Shown here: positions 28,301-43,300 of the stretch, piece after piece
Layout: each line of letters begins with the position of its first letter
How positions within the stretch are numbered: the first letter of the stretch is position 1
Origin: Corbicula japonica
Lineage: Eukaryota; Mollusca; Bivalvia; Venerida; Cyrenidae
DNA: 64,000 nt
Direction of reading: 5' to 3'
Assembly: GCA_038501625.1 (NCBI GenBank)
Contig: JAZAYU010000008.1
Location: 12,090,938-12,154,937, forward strand
Position numbers and translations under genes: made by a program
The notes under the pieces: generated by a model
Databases searched by the model: none
Seen by the model: only the letters and a program-made list of their open reading frames with translations
What the model was told of the DNA's origin: nothing

Positions 28301-31300
28301 GATCTGCTGGTTAATCTGGATCTACACTGTTAGCACACACATTTAAATGTGTATATGTGGAGATAAAGGTCAATTTTTTAAATGTACAGCATGACATTTA
28401 TTAAATGTCTGGTACAGTTCAAGTTACCTGATCTCCTGTAATATTTGGTAACCTCCAGTAGACTGGTTCACCTTGAGTGTTCTCATGGCCTCCTACAATG
28501 CTCACATTTCTGGGTATCACATAGAAACCATTCTGTTGCCTGGAAACCATAGAACTTGCTCGTCTGCTGCTGAATGAAACTGTCATATCAGGAACTGAAG
28601 TCTGAAATATCAATAGGCATTATTACATTTTAGTAGACATGTTATTTTTCAAAATTTTGTTTCTTTGCGCATCTGCAAAATCTATTTTTTTGTCTTTTTT
28701 TCTAATGGTTTTTATGTAAGATGAAATGCATGTATCTTGTAGGTATACAGATGTAGAATCTCAAACAATTAAAGCTCAAATCCAAACACAACAATGTGTT
28801 AAATAGTTTTTACGAAAGTATGAACAAATTAAACTGTGGCAAAGCATAATTGGCCATTTTATTTTTCATTTTTGACATGAGTAAATTTTTTAAAAGAGCC
28901 TTTGTGAGTTAATAACAACCTTAAGCAGACCTAGGCCCAAGATCATAAAACTAAGATTGGAGACCAGTCTCAAATCTCAAGCATCAGATTCTCCTGATTT
29001 AGTTTTATGATCTTGGGCAATTGAGACAAAACTCTACCTTATTCCAGACATACTGAGCCTGTCCACAGGAGTCACCTCTACCAAAGCAGAAGCAGTCTGT
29101 ACACCCATCAGGGTTGCTAACATCCAGGGAGAAGGAGTTGTTTGTACACTGGGTGCAGGTTCTACCCTGGGTATTCGACTGAAATAAAGTAAAATACTAG
29201 TAAATGTTTGCCAAGCACAGTAGATATTACCTTGTCAAGCAAAGAGTTAATACTAAAATGGCAAATAGTCAAAAGTCATAATAATACATGACATATTGAT
29301 ATATTAAAGACATCATAATATCACAAAAATTTTCAAAATTAGGATTTAAAGATAAGACCTTTAGCTAAAACAGATTTTATTATCCTGTAATTGTACAAAA
29401 AAGGACTTCAGCATTATTGTTACTGGTCTGACCCAGGCAGTCAGCATTTCAGCAAGTTGCCAAGTGTTGCCAATTCATAACTTCCATAGACAATGACACT
29501 AATCCCAAGGTAAGGCATACCACAATGCCACTTTATAATTGCAAAGGCTTTTTAGTTACTTCAACACAGCACAGGCAGTTTTGATAGCCTGGGAAGTGTC
29601 GAACTATGTTTTTTTTTAAGTTCCCTTTTAATCTATTTCTACGTAACATAGACACTGGCCCACACCTTCAGCACCCATACATGCCTTTGCAGAGTTACAG
29701 CTTGTTTGCTCAGTCTCCTCCACACAGGGAATGTCTACAGTAAGTTTAGCTGTTCTGAGTATTCAAACCAACAACCTACCTTACACAAACACTGACCCTC
29801 GGGTTCGGCACACCTACAAGCCCCCTTAGAGTTACAGCTGCTGGGTTCGGTCCCCTCCACAGAGCACAGGCATAGTCTACAGTCTGGGAAGTTGTAGAAG
29901 CCAAACAAACAGCTATCACAGTGTGTCCCATTGTAGTCCTGTTTACAAGCACACTGTCCGGACCAGTGGTCACAATTGTTGTCAAAAGCACCAATCGGAT
30001 CACAGTCACATGACTGAAAAAAGAAAATAACTTGTTTGTTTTCTTGGATTTTATTCTCATAACATTTGGCAAAGTGATGAACTCTTTCAGAGACAAAGTA
30101 GAGAAGAGAGATGTAACCAGTATTAATAGTATTTAGAATAACAACAGTGCAATTCAAAAGAATTTTCAATGGAGACATCACCCATACAGTATTGTAAATA
30201 ATAAGCAAAATGCCCTGCACTGCCAGAGAACCCATGATCATCATAAAGGTAGTCCCTGAACATCAGTGAACTGCTGCTTAAGTATTTCCAGAAAAAAGAT
30301 CAAGAAGGCATAAAAGTATAATAAATTTAATCCATGAAACTCTAAAATCAAATTTTGTCACATTTGTGCCATTGTACAACCAGTTCAGCCTGTGCATCTA
30401 CACAGTCTTATCAGTCTACATAAATTATTCGGTCAACAGATCTCTGCAAATCTGCAATTCACCTTATGGACTCACTAAAATTGATATGAAGGTGAGTCCA
30501 TGCCATTGATTTCACAGGTATGGATGGTTAAGCCAGCAAAATTCTTTAAAGATGTTTAAAGATGTTTGAACAATAATTCTTAGGTTGCTTCTTCAGCGTG
30601 TTTGGAAACTGGTTATAACACTTTATTCCATATATAATTATACAGATTTGATAGCATGCGCAAACTGTGTAGATCTAGATCAGCTGGCACATCTATGCCG
30701 TCTTATCTTGATCTACACTATTTGCTTCATGGCTCTTGGTGAAAAATAACTAAATGAAACACAAAATGAAAACTGTAGATCCAGATCAGATTTCACATAT
30801 GTCTCATCTGATCTGGATTTACACTGTTTGCTATCTGTCTATTCCATGTTGAGTACACATCAATTATTTGTCAAAATTCATCTTTCTCACAAATTGACTC
30901 ACACAAATTGAGTTGGAGTATAAGGGACGTAACTCTAAGCTCATCTAACAATTCACATCACACAAAATGGTTAAAATGCCTGTAAACCAGCATAAAGACT
31001 TCATAGGAATAAGGAGAGAAGTAGTTAATAATTCTGTCTTACCTTACATCCAGTTCTAGGATTGTATCCCCAGTATGTGTCAATGCACTGTTCACACCTT
31101 TCACCCTCCGTGTTAGGTGGGCACACACACTCTCCTGTCTCCAGGTGACAGATGTGTCCAGGTAATGTACAGGGTTTACACTCTGAAAAATAAATTGTTA
31201 ATCATATCACTAAATATTGTACTAGATCCATCATCACAATAGAAGGGTCAGCAAGTGTTGACTGTTTCCTTCTTTTTTTGTTAATCCTTGGAATCGCTGT

Positions 31301-34300
31301 GGGAAAAAAAAAAACTGAGAAATTCAGTCACATGTTCAGAAAAGGGCCCAAGATCATTATGACAAGTCTCCATTTCAGCCAATCAGATGCTTGAGATTTT
31401 AGACTGGTCACTAGATTAAGTTAAATGATCTTGGGCAAAGAATTAGAGATCTTTCCCTACAAAAATGTCCACTTAGTGGCATTACAAAAATACCTAAATA
31501 ATGTAAATTTCAACAAGAATTTTAAAAAATATGCAGCTGTCAGAATAAAATTTAAAGAAAATCTCTATGTTTTTGCTGAAGTTCTATTTTTTGTCATTCA
31601 GATATGCAAAAAAAGGAGGTCTTATATGTGCTAGGGTGAAAGTCTATAAATCTAATTAACACATACTCAAGACAACTTTTGCAAATGGTATCTGGTAGAG
31701 CTTCACTAGAATTTGCCACTCTGGATGAGACTGTCAAGATTCATAAGTTAGATTTTGTTATAGGTTTTACAATCAACTAATTTTATTTATTTAGTCCTTA
31801 AAAACCGATAACCAACTTTACTTTACCTGGCTAAAACAGAAAGTTTGATATAAACCTGAGAATCAATTATCAGTGTTCCCTTTCATAAGCAGTGCAAAAC
31901 GTTCACCATCTGCATATACTTATCATGACTGTACTTTTAAAACGATGTAATTCTTAAACGTTGTAAGATAAATTTGAGCAAATTTGGTTGTTTTTGTCTG
32001 TTTAGAAGCACTCAACTAAGATGACCCTGGTTTCAGTAATAACCCTTCCTCCATATATACGCCTATTATCGCATAAGCAAACAGTGTAGATCCAGATCAC
32101 CAAGCAGATTTGTGCCATCTGATCGGGATCTGCACTATTCACTTTTTGGTCAGAAATAACCTTATAAATCAAACAACACAGATGTGCCAGCTGATTAGGA
32201 TCTTCACTGTTTGTCCATGCCATATTGGATTATTTATGAAGGAAGTGTTCAATCAGATAGTCCGTACAGAGCATGTGATATTTTTCAGGTACATGTATTT
32301 CTATTGGTCATTTTATTCTGCTCTTCCAAAATGTCATATAATGTGTATATGCCTTCTAAGCAGTACAGTGACGGTATATTCACAGGGCACAGTATAGTTT
32401 CTAAACTTCCAACAGACTCTACAAATGTATCTGTTTGCAAGTTTGTCCAAGCTTTGATCTAATTATACCTACCCAGACATTCTCCTCTAGAAATCAGACC
32501 ATAAAAGCCATCAATGCACTGGTCACAATGTAGACCTGTTACTCCTCTCTTACAGCGGCACTGTCCGGTACTGCTGTCACACTGTTCGAAGTATGACCCC
32601 ACTGGGTCACAGTTACATGGGGTGCATCCCTGACCCGACTCTAGACCCCAGTAATTCTCCTGTAATATTCAACAAATCTGATGTTATAGTAGATCTAATA
32701 GTTTCATAGCTGTGTATTCAAGCACATGGTACAAGTTACACAAAGAAACAAGCTTTAATGCATCAGTCATTTGTATGTCTGATTTTCTATGTTATTATTA
32801 TTAATCCTTTCCTCCACATATAAGCCTTTATGGTATGGGCAAACAGTTTAGATCCTGATCTGTGCTGTTTGATTAAGATCTGCACTGTTTGCTTCTTGAT
32901 TTATTGGGTTATTTATGACCAAAAAGTGATCAGTGCAGATCCTGATCAAATGGCATAGATGTGTCAGCTGAACTGAATATAAACAATTCCCACATGGGTT
33001 TTCTGTCAAAAGGATTATTATCATGGACTCTTGATTGCATGGCAGATACCAACATTCGAAACAATGGCACTGTAACTCGGGCACTCAGGGCCTCTGTAAA
33101 GAAATAAGTCAAAATTCTATTTGCGTAGCACCCAGATGACTGATGCATTACTCACCTCTAATAGGCAAACAAAACCATAAAACCATCACAAACAATTAAC
33201 AGAATATTAGTTTGTAAATTGTATTAGTAAAATTTGTTTAATAGGAGTGTTGGCAAAACAAGATTCCCTTTACCATACTTATTTTTACATGCTACACACA
33301 AACTTTAACAAACATTTTACATGCTATAAAGTGAATGTGATAAAGACAAACATGTGACAATTTCAATGTGTATTACAGTAACGGTACAACAAACAATCCA
33401 TGAAACTAATCATGTGTTAAGTTAATGTTAGACAATAGATATTATTAAATAGTGCAAAAAGCTATACTGCATAAAACAGGTGTATATGGATCAAATATAA
33501 AGCAGCTTTAAAGCGTACATGTGATAGCATGACTTCTGATTACATGTGAGATATAGATACAGAAAAACAGCATGTCAGCTACCTCGCTGATGACAAATGA
33601 AATATCTGGCAAAAGCACTGGCCACATATAATGTGACGTCTTGTATGATATATTCTTTGAGGACATACATTTATAAAATAAGACACTTTGGTTCAATAGT
33701 CACTGAATATTTCATTGATGTTACTCACCTGCATATTTTATGATAATTACAGCAATTTTCCCCTTGTCAAATTTTAACAGTTTTGTTTTGTATCAATTTT
33801 TTGAACTTTGAAATTTTCTTGTGTGATTTTTAAGATTTTTAACAATGCTTTTATAGAACACTGGTTTTCAAGGCAACAATGCACAAAAGCATGATTGTGG
33901 TATGATCTTCTCTTCAGTCTTATGATTTTTTGAACTTGTACATGTATATCAACCTTTCCCTTCTAAAATTCTTAAAGGAACAGTCAGTATTTCCAATGAT
34001 AATGAATGACCATTATCAATTTCTTGTTGAACCACAAAAATCTGTGTTTTTCTTAACACTGAAGCCAAAGAAATATATAAAAACCAACAAGCTATCTGTC
34101 AAAAATGACTTACTGACAGATGCTTGTTTTTTTGTTGTTGTTTCTTTTTTTTACTTCATCCCTTTTGTCTACCTTTAAATGTGTAACTATACAAAACACG
34201 GCATTGTCCAAGGAGCTCACATATTCATCCACATCCAACACATATAATCAAGTCTCGATACCTCAAGCATACAAGTATACAGTAAACCTTGAGGTAGTTT

Positions 34301-37300
34301 TCAAGTCTCGATGTTCAATTTTATTTTATATATTTTTCGTATAATGATATCGGACAAAGCTGGAGTATCAAACCTTGATTAGCAATTTAATCTTAAGGTA
34401 GTTTATTGCTATATAGACATTTATCATAATAGCACCACATTTGAATGAGTACGAATCAAACGATGGAATCTGAAGCTTTCCGAATAGTGTTGACTGGCTT
34501 CTTTTACACATTTCAAAATCGATTATTTTTAATACAATCCATGTTAACTGTTCACTTTCATCATGGCCGCCCCTATGGCGCAGTACACATTTTTTGAAGC
34601 AAAGTTTTTAGGCTCAAGTTTGGTACTGTAAAAGGAATTCTTGAAAGCAGGAAATGATGAAACCATTGGTTCAACTTTTAGTCGCTATATCCCCAATTGA
34701 AAACATTTTAAAAAATATATCTGGTTCCCACGATGATGCACTTTTAGCAGACATGACTGAGATCGACAGCACCATGCCAGTCGAAGTCATTAAGGACGTA
34801 TGTATGTAAATTTGTGCTTATATTCTTCTGTTAATAAGTTGTTGTTTTTTTTTAAGTGAAAAGTTTGCTTTACCAAAATATTGGGTTGAGTAAAAAAGCT
34901 GTGAAAGATGAGACAAGCCTTGAAGATTACTTGTGGTGGATGTATACATGAACAGAAGCCTCAATCACCCAATTGTAGCATAAAAATATTAAAATAAACC
35001 TATTTACAAATTTACTGTAATATATTGTTTTGTCAGTAGTAAGAGGTAATCTAAATAAAAGCAAACATGTACAAAAGAGGTTTGAAAGTTGATTGTAAAA
35101 TCACATCTTTATCCTTTTTTTATTTTTATTTCAACCTACCGTACTCATTTTTTCAAGAAAATTCTCATAAGACTAAAAATAAAAAAGTGTGGCCTTACAC
35201 AAATTTGGAATTAAATTTTCCACAGTAAAAGTGCTACCAGAGATCAGACTTGGGACTATCAGGTTTGAATTCTGGCACTCTGCTGAGCCAGCTAGGCATC
35301 CTAACCCTTTAAAGTGCTAAGCTCTTGTCATATTTGTGAAAAGTGTAGATCCAGATCAGCCTGTGCATTCTGGTTGCAGTCTGATCAGAGTCTATACTGT
35401 TTGTTTAAGTCAATAAATTCATTTAACCCTTTACTCTACATAACTGTATGGGATTTATTGCATGAGCTAACAGTTTAGATCCAGATCACCTGGCACATCT
35501 GTTTTATCTGATCAGGATCTACACTTTTTGCTTTTGAGTCAGAAATAACCTTAAGAATCTAAAATAAAGCATTGTAAATCCTGATAAGACCTGATTAGAT
35601 GTGCCAGCTGATCTGGATCTACATTGTTTGCCCATAGCTAACAGCCATATCCCATGGAGTTAAGGATTAATAAATTTCTGTAAAACTATGAACAATAAAT
35701 GAACTAGCACGGATGGATGGTAAGTTAAGTCCATTATATTAAAAATGCTGTTATGGTCAATGTTTCAAAGTTGTAGCACAAAACTTTTATATCTTATTGA
35801 TATCCCTTGCACAAAATTGTTATATCTTATTGATATCCCTTGCACAAAATTGTTATATCTTACTGATATCCCTTACACAAAATTGTTATATCTTACTGAT
35901 ATCCCTTGAACAAAATTGTTATATCTTACTGATATCCCTTACACAAAATTGGTATATCTTACTGATATCCCTTGCACAAAATTGTTATATCTTACTGATA
36001 TCCCTTGAACAAAATTGTTATATCTTACTGATATCCCTTGCACAAAATTGTTATATCTTATTGATATCCCTTGCACAAAATTGTTATATCTTACTGATAT
36101 CCCTTACACAAAATTGTTATATCTTACTGATATCTCTTGCACAAAATTGTTATATCTTACTGATATCCCTTGAACAAAATTGTTATATCTTACTGATATC
36201 CCTTACACAAAATTGTTATATCTTATTGATATCCCTTGCAAAAAATTGTTAAATCTTATTGTTATCTCTTGCACAAAATTTTTTATATTGTTGTAATACC
36301 TGTTGAGGATTGACACAGTTTAGCAGTCTACTGCCTGTATGCATTACCAGTAATAAGACTGATGAGAACTATCTAATGCTATACATATGCAATTTATACA
36401 GCACTAAAAAGCATTAAAAATAAAAACTGTTACTCTAGAAAGCAAAAATGGATTCTTGGGGGATTTATACATATTTAAAAGCTGGATATATTCACAGGAT
36501 ATGTAGCTTGTTTTCCGAACCTTGCAACTGTCACAATAAGGTTCCTTTACAAAGGGGAGACAATTACATTTGCCTCTTTGATCATCACAAATTTCAGTGG
36601 TATTGGATCCTGGTCTATAACACCTACAATCTATGGAAAGCAATGCATGTAAATAAAAAAAGTAAATCAAATCAACAAAACAAAACAAGTAAAGAAGCGT
36701 ATGTGTTAATCAGTGGCAAAAAGTGCACAAAATATATTATTTTTTAAAGATTGTGAAGTGTAACATTCCTTTAAACTCAAGTTATTCACAGCTAGGACTT
36801 AGATTTTAGAGTTCAGATTTGGTCAACAGATGGTATATAATTATTTTTGAGGTCTCAATGTCTTTTAACAACGTAACAATATAGAGGGTGAGTTATTACG
36901 CTGTTTTATGGGTTTCTAATAAAAAATACATAACTTCTTTGCAAGTAGCTTTTCCAGAGTACAACATAAACACAACACTTTAGATAAAATAACTTCAGTC
37001 AAACTAAGACCACACAATAACCCATGACCTGGAGGTCCAGCATCAGTTTCAAATCTCAAATCTTGACCAGCTGGTTGGTTGAAATGTTGACCAGTCTCTA
37101 GACCAATCGAAAGCTAGAGGTTTGGATTAAATCTTCAGTATCCTATTCAGTGATTCTGAACCCTGGTATGGGTATTTTTTGAAAGAGATCTATTTTCTAA
37201 ATTTTATACAAATAATGTTTATTCTCACCATAGCAACCACCCACTGAGTAACCATAGAAACCCTCCTGACACTTGTCACAGTTCCTGCCTGTGACCCCAG

Positions 37301-40300
37301 GGCGACATACACACTGCCCAGTGACTGGGTGACAACGGTAGTCAAGGGAACCGATCCTACTACAGTTACATTCCTTGCAACCGCTGACTACATCGCCATA
37401 CCCTGCCTACAGAAATAGTATAACTTTAAGTAATTTATGGCAAGAGAAAAAGTTTAAAGTATCTCGTTAACAGAAAAGCTTAATATAAAATGTATCAGTA
37501 CTATCATATTCTGGCAACGATTGTTATAACATTGTAAACCTGCATCTTATCATTCGACAGATTCCCCTGCATTTTATTATTAGACATTGCGCTAATATAC
37601 CAGTTGAAATTTAGCTATTTCAAAACTTTAAGTAAATTTAAGACAATATATTTATGCAGTTTAACATATCACACAAGCTAAAACATTTATGCTGAAAGCA
37701 TATCTTCACCGAAACAATGGGTAACACAACGTACAATATACCCACATTGACTAGGTTTGTAACAACATATTATCTAAACAATGAAGCGATTTGTAACTGA
37801 TCTACTGTCTGGGGGATAAAGATCATCTATGACCAGGCTAAGCATGAACTATGCCTGTTTTGTGGTGAAGCCATCAGAATATAATCACGACTTGCAGAGA
37901 GTAAGTTAGGGAGCATAAGATGTCATTTATGCAGGTTATAATTATTATGAATTCTAAGACTTGTGTTTTTCTACTTAATCTGTTATTTTTTATACTGTTC
38001 AATAAAAGAAATGAACTCCAGGACTGTATTTGCACTTTGAATATTTGAAGTTACACTTGCTGAAAAAAATATTAGTAAAGGCATGAGAATAATGTGTAAT
38101 GCAAGTGACTTATAAATAAAGCAGTGCTATTGCTTAAAACTTGACAGGTAAGTTTTTTGTTTCAATAACAAAGCTGTGTTTACTTCAACACAGAAATAAA
38201 TGTGTGATACTGGTTTGATTAACCTGCAAAAACTGCACATTTTCAGGTGCTACGACAAAATAAGATATACATGTAGTTTTTAAAGAAACATTGGCTACGA
38301 CAACAAAACATTTTGAATCCTAAATGAAGTGGATTCTTCCATTAAAAACAACAAACAATACAGGCAAGACCATTATGGCGATTGTACGAATTCTGAACAT
38401 CTGACATGCGGACATTGATATATAACACATGCAAAGTGAAATCCATAACCACATTCAACATACCCTAAATATTTTCAATGCAAGTCAAACGCCTCAAACT
38501 AATGAAGACTTTGTGTGAACTGGACATACAATTTTACCCTTGCAGATTACGCTTAACTTTTCCAATTTTATTATTACTGATTAGTATTTTAGTCCAAGTA
38601 CTTAGTAATCCCAAGACAGATAACCTCTGATTAGTATAGATTAGATTAGTGATAACGAACAAATACAATACAAAGCAACAAGAAACATAATTTCAGGTCT
38701 AGAAAAAAATCTTACACATAAATTTTGTTTTTCATTATACAACAACATTTGGCAAATCACAAATTGACTAACCTCCGTGCATTCGGCAAGCAGGGTAAAA
38801 CATGAAGCATTAGCTTTTGTACAAAACAAAAATACTAGGCTGTTCTAAAACTCATTTTTATTGCACAGAAAAACAATGTAAGCCTGCTGCAGAAATTTTG
38901 CTGAAAGCTAAACTCAACTTACTTTATCATTTATCTATTTAATGTCAAATATATTCAATCATTTTGTTCACATGTTTTTCCTATTATCTAGAAACATTTT
39001 AAACACAATACGCTTTAAACATTTTGAATTTCTTGAAAGACCATTACTATACTATAATTCTATTTAACATTGTTTAACAATAATTATTTTAAAGATTGTA
39101 ATTTTAGTCAAAAATTTAATCATTAATTCCTGTCAAACAAAGGATAACAGTAAAACATATTTTATTTCTATTTACTAATAAATTACAAAAAAACACAAAC
39201 TTTTTTTTATGTTGTACACATTGCCTTTTCTTTTAATCATTGTCTGGAAATATTTAAACCATTCATAAGAAAATGTGTCTTTGGCCTTTTTTGTCTATTC
39301 ATTGAAACATAAACCTAAAATTTCTTTTGATATTCCTTTAAAATATCAGGAACTAAACATTTTGTAAGATTTTATACTAATTCTATAATAGTAAAAATAA
39401 TCAGAGATGCAGTTTTGTCCAGTCAATATTATGGCATCATATTTTCAGATGACGTTAACAAAGTGAGGACACATTTTCTTTCAGCTTGGCTTATTTCTTT
39501 CAAACAAGAACATCCATCTTAATTAAGTCTATATAATAAAACAAAATTTAAAATGAAATTTGTTTCAGTACAGTAATACATGTTTACTCTTTAATTTTTC
39601 ATTCAGAGCTAACATGTTATTGTACTCAGCTACCAAAATTTAAATCATCAAGAAGACTTGAGCAGACAGTCTGCCACCTACCTCACAACGGTCACACTGC
39701 CTCCCCATGTAGTGCTCCTTGCACTCACATTTTCCTGTATCCCGGTCACATGTCATGTTCTGGGAACCAAACGGATCACAATTACATACTGAAAAATCAA
39801 CAGCAAAATATTGATTACAATCATTAAATTTTAATATTTAGCATAAATAACTGGTCCGATGTTGATCAAACAGTTCTGCCTAAAAATGCATACTGGCTCG
39901 TAAGAAGGGACAAAAATGCCTACAACTTTCTTGTACTGACCTATAAGCACAGTTCAAAGCAGTCCATGAGCAAACCATAAGTATATATATTTTCATGTAT
40001 TGACCTATTACAAGATTCAAAACTTATAAAAAGACTTATAAAATAAACAAACAAAAATGGTGGTAACGCAAGTTTACAAATGTATTGTTCACATATATAT
40101 TCTTAATCAGATTTTATAATAAAGTTAATTGCCTTTTATAGACAGTCAAAACATGTTTTTTATTGACCTGAAAAAAGTTTATCTATGGGTCTGGATCCCA
40201 ACTGTTATTTTAGATATGCTGTAATTCATCTCCTTTCTGAGATCTGATAAGCCTTCCTTTGAATATGTGTAATTTCATTCAGTGTTTGAAAGATGATTAG

Positions 40301-43300
40301 TAGACTTGCAAGACTGTTCAGAAAAACAGCGAAAAGGATCCAGATCAAACTGCATGTGTGGACTGTTTAGGCCAAACATATCCATGGATAAACCTTTCCC
40401 TCAATAGACCACTATAACTTACACCTACAAAGCAATACTCACACTTGCAATCTCCATTGACAGCAGTTCCATAGTAGCCAAGTCTGCATCGGCCACACTG
40501 CTTGCCCTCCGTATTGTGTAAACATAGCATGCATTCTCCTGTCAACTGATCACAGCTACCAACCATGTTCGCATCTATGTTACCATTACATTCACATTGC
40601 TGGCAGTAGTTGCCAAGGAGACCTGGGTATCCATAGTAACCATGATCACATCTGAAATATAAAGGTAAAGGTATGGGTTTATAGTCTGTAATTAATGTAT
40701 TCAACCGACTTTCACATTTTACCCCCGATCACTGGATATACAAGTCGTCCATTAACAGTCGGCGCCACGGAACATTGGCTTATATTCCTCACAGGTACCC
40801 ATTTATACACCTGGGTGGAGAGAAGCAATGAAGGCTTAATTTCTTGCTTAAGGAAATTAGCGGCCGGACTGGGGCTCGAACCAGGGACCCCTCGATCCCT
40901 AAGCGAGCGCTCTACCACTGGACTACCACTGCCCAAATATACATGCATTAGACAATGTGTTGTTTTATCCCTTGTCCCACATTGCAATGTCCTCATTCAG
41001 AGGGGGAGGGGCTTTAACTGGGAATAAACAACAATAATAAAAACAAGTTGGTTTATACCAGTCTCTCAACAAGGAATCATCGTCTCTTACCACTGTGTGA
41101 CCAACAACAAGACTTACAAAGGGATTGAGTCAAATGGAAAAAATGAGTTCCACCACGTCAAACCAACAAACAGAAAACTGCAGAATCATGGACAAATTTC
41201 TGTAGTGCCGGCAGCATAAGGTCACTTCCAACAGCCTCGCTGTTGAGCTTGCTTTTCAGTGATGAAGTTGAAGTGTACCAACTGTCAAAATTAGTTAAGC
41301 AACAGTTTGCTCGGTCAATGCCTGGATGGGTGTCCCGCTGGGGGGTGGTTGGTACGCCCCCAGTTGGGAATTACTTCACTGGTGTCAGAAATGCATGCTT
41401 GACGAGCCCATGTGGTTGTTTCGGAGCGGGAGTAGGCTAGTAACTAAAGTCCACGGGTCTCTGCAGTTGATGCCTAAGCTCCGAAAGATGAAGGAGGGGA
41501 GAGTGTAGTGCCAGCAGCATAAGGTCACTTCCAACAGCCTTGCTGTCAAAACTAGTTAAGTAACAGTTTGCTTGGTCAATGCCTGGATGGGTGTCCCGCT
41601 GGGGGTGGTTGGTACGCCCCCAGTTGGGAATTACTTCATTTCTAAGAAATACATATTTTGATTAATGATTGATTGCTTTTTGATTAATAAGGTTATTTCT
41701 GACCAAAAGGCCAACAGTGCAGATCCTGATCAGACAGCATGGATGTGCCAGGTGATCTGGATCTACACTGTTTACTTATACATGGAGTAAATGGTTAACC
41801 GACCTTTCACATCTCTCTCCAGTGTAACCAGGTGCACAGTTCAGGCACATGAAAGCATCTGGGTCATTGAACTTTGGATTCAACACACACTCTGTGGCAA
41901 AGTTGTTACTGCGCTCATTGAGGGGGCATGCACATGGTTGACAGTCTTCCTGGGTACCTCTCGTTGGGTCGCCATAGAAACCTTTCCGACAAACATCGCA
42001 GTGATCTCCCTCAGTGTTATCCGTACACATCTACAAGGACAATACAATATACTGGTTGTTTAACAGTTTGTCTTTTTTTCAACATCAATTTTAAAAGAAA
42101 ACAACATTTCCTACTTTTCTAAACAAATTATTCATTAGAAATGTGAAATCAGCATGACATAAGGGGCCAGGTTATTGTTTAAACTATGTAGGATACATTC
42201 ACCTATCAATCAAATAATGTTATTCATAATTGTTGACAATTTTCTCACTAACAATCTCTGGTGTCTGACAAATCTCTAGCAGTCAACTGCAATATGCTAC
42301 TTAAATGCAATCAAAATGCAACATGGAGACATTGCAGTAGGTCTTCAGGAAAACTGTAAACTCCCTCCAAAACAACCCTATCAGGTCTACACAATCCACA
42401 CTTCTCAACAATCATAATTATAATATAATAATATAGTATATATAGAGAATTTTTTAATATATAATATTATTTAGCCACATTCAAAGAAAGAAATGGACAT
42501 GCAGAAACTTAACAGATGAATGGTTCAACAAGCTACAAGTATTTACCAGACATCTGCCGGTATATGGATCACAGGTCTTGGAGTGGCCATAGCACTCACA
42601 TGGTACACACTGTCCACCATACAACACGTTGTTCACCCTGCGCCAGCCTATATCACAACTCTGTAATAATTGTCAACAATTTCAAACACCAATTTTAGCC
42701 TTCAAAATTAAGTTTATGCTATTTTATTGTCATTCAAACATTAGGAAATGATCAAATAACATTTAACATCTATAGTGGCTGCAGCAGGTTTTGATATGTT
42801 TTCTAAAAACAGGTTTGAAAATTTACAAAACAAACCAAGAGGGTGCCAAGGCAGATTACACCTTTGCATGTTTTGTTTAGTGCTCTTGTAACAAATCTTG
42901 TATTCAGTCATTCATTTAATGTAAAAAACTAAACAAGTGGGTCTTTCTACCTACAGAAGCCAAGGTAAAAACTCCTTATTTGATTGACAGTTTTCTACAA
43001 GTATCTCTGAAAGCTTTTACACAACAGTTCAATCTGTTGTTGTATGCTAAACAGATGCTAAAGTTAACTATCTGCTGAATACTTAAACAATTCCTTATAA
43101 TTTCTGACATCTTAATTCAACAGTGAAATACGTGCAATTTATAACTCTCCAAGCCAAATATCATAAAACTGAGATTGGAAAACATTGAATCATAAGTAAT
43201 GGCTGGATTGGACAGTTTAGAGTCAACCAAAGTTTGAGACTGGTCCTTCAAAATAAGAATCTTTTTGTCTTAAACTGTGTGCCCCATGCTTTCTCAAGAT

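Noticed and set aside
29780..30013. Extra cysteine segment [13 protein letters not shown] as an aberrant LE repeat
   Set aside because: From memory, alpha-2 type laminins have the same extra CxC..GQCxCK segment at this place, so it is a family feature.
35797..36252. 151-residue protein of 11-residue repeats
   Set aside because: Explained by a 33-bp minisatellite whose period keeps one frame open; no other coding sign.
39682..40443. Alternative exon 16 donor GTATTG
   Set aside because: It would create a stop in exon 17 (TAA after ATG); the GTGAGT donor two codons earlier keeps the LE frame.
40857..40935. Functional tRNA-Pro(AGG) gene on the minus strand
   Set aside because: Boxes are present but the acceptor and anticodon stems have mismatches, the T loop does not fit the normal size, and a SINE body follows; called a SINE head instead.
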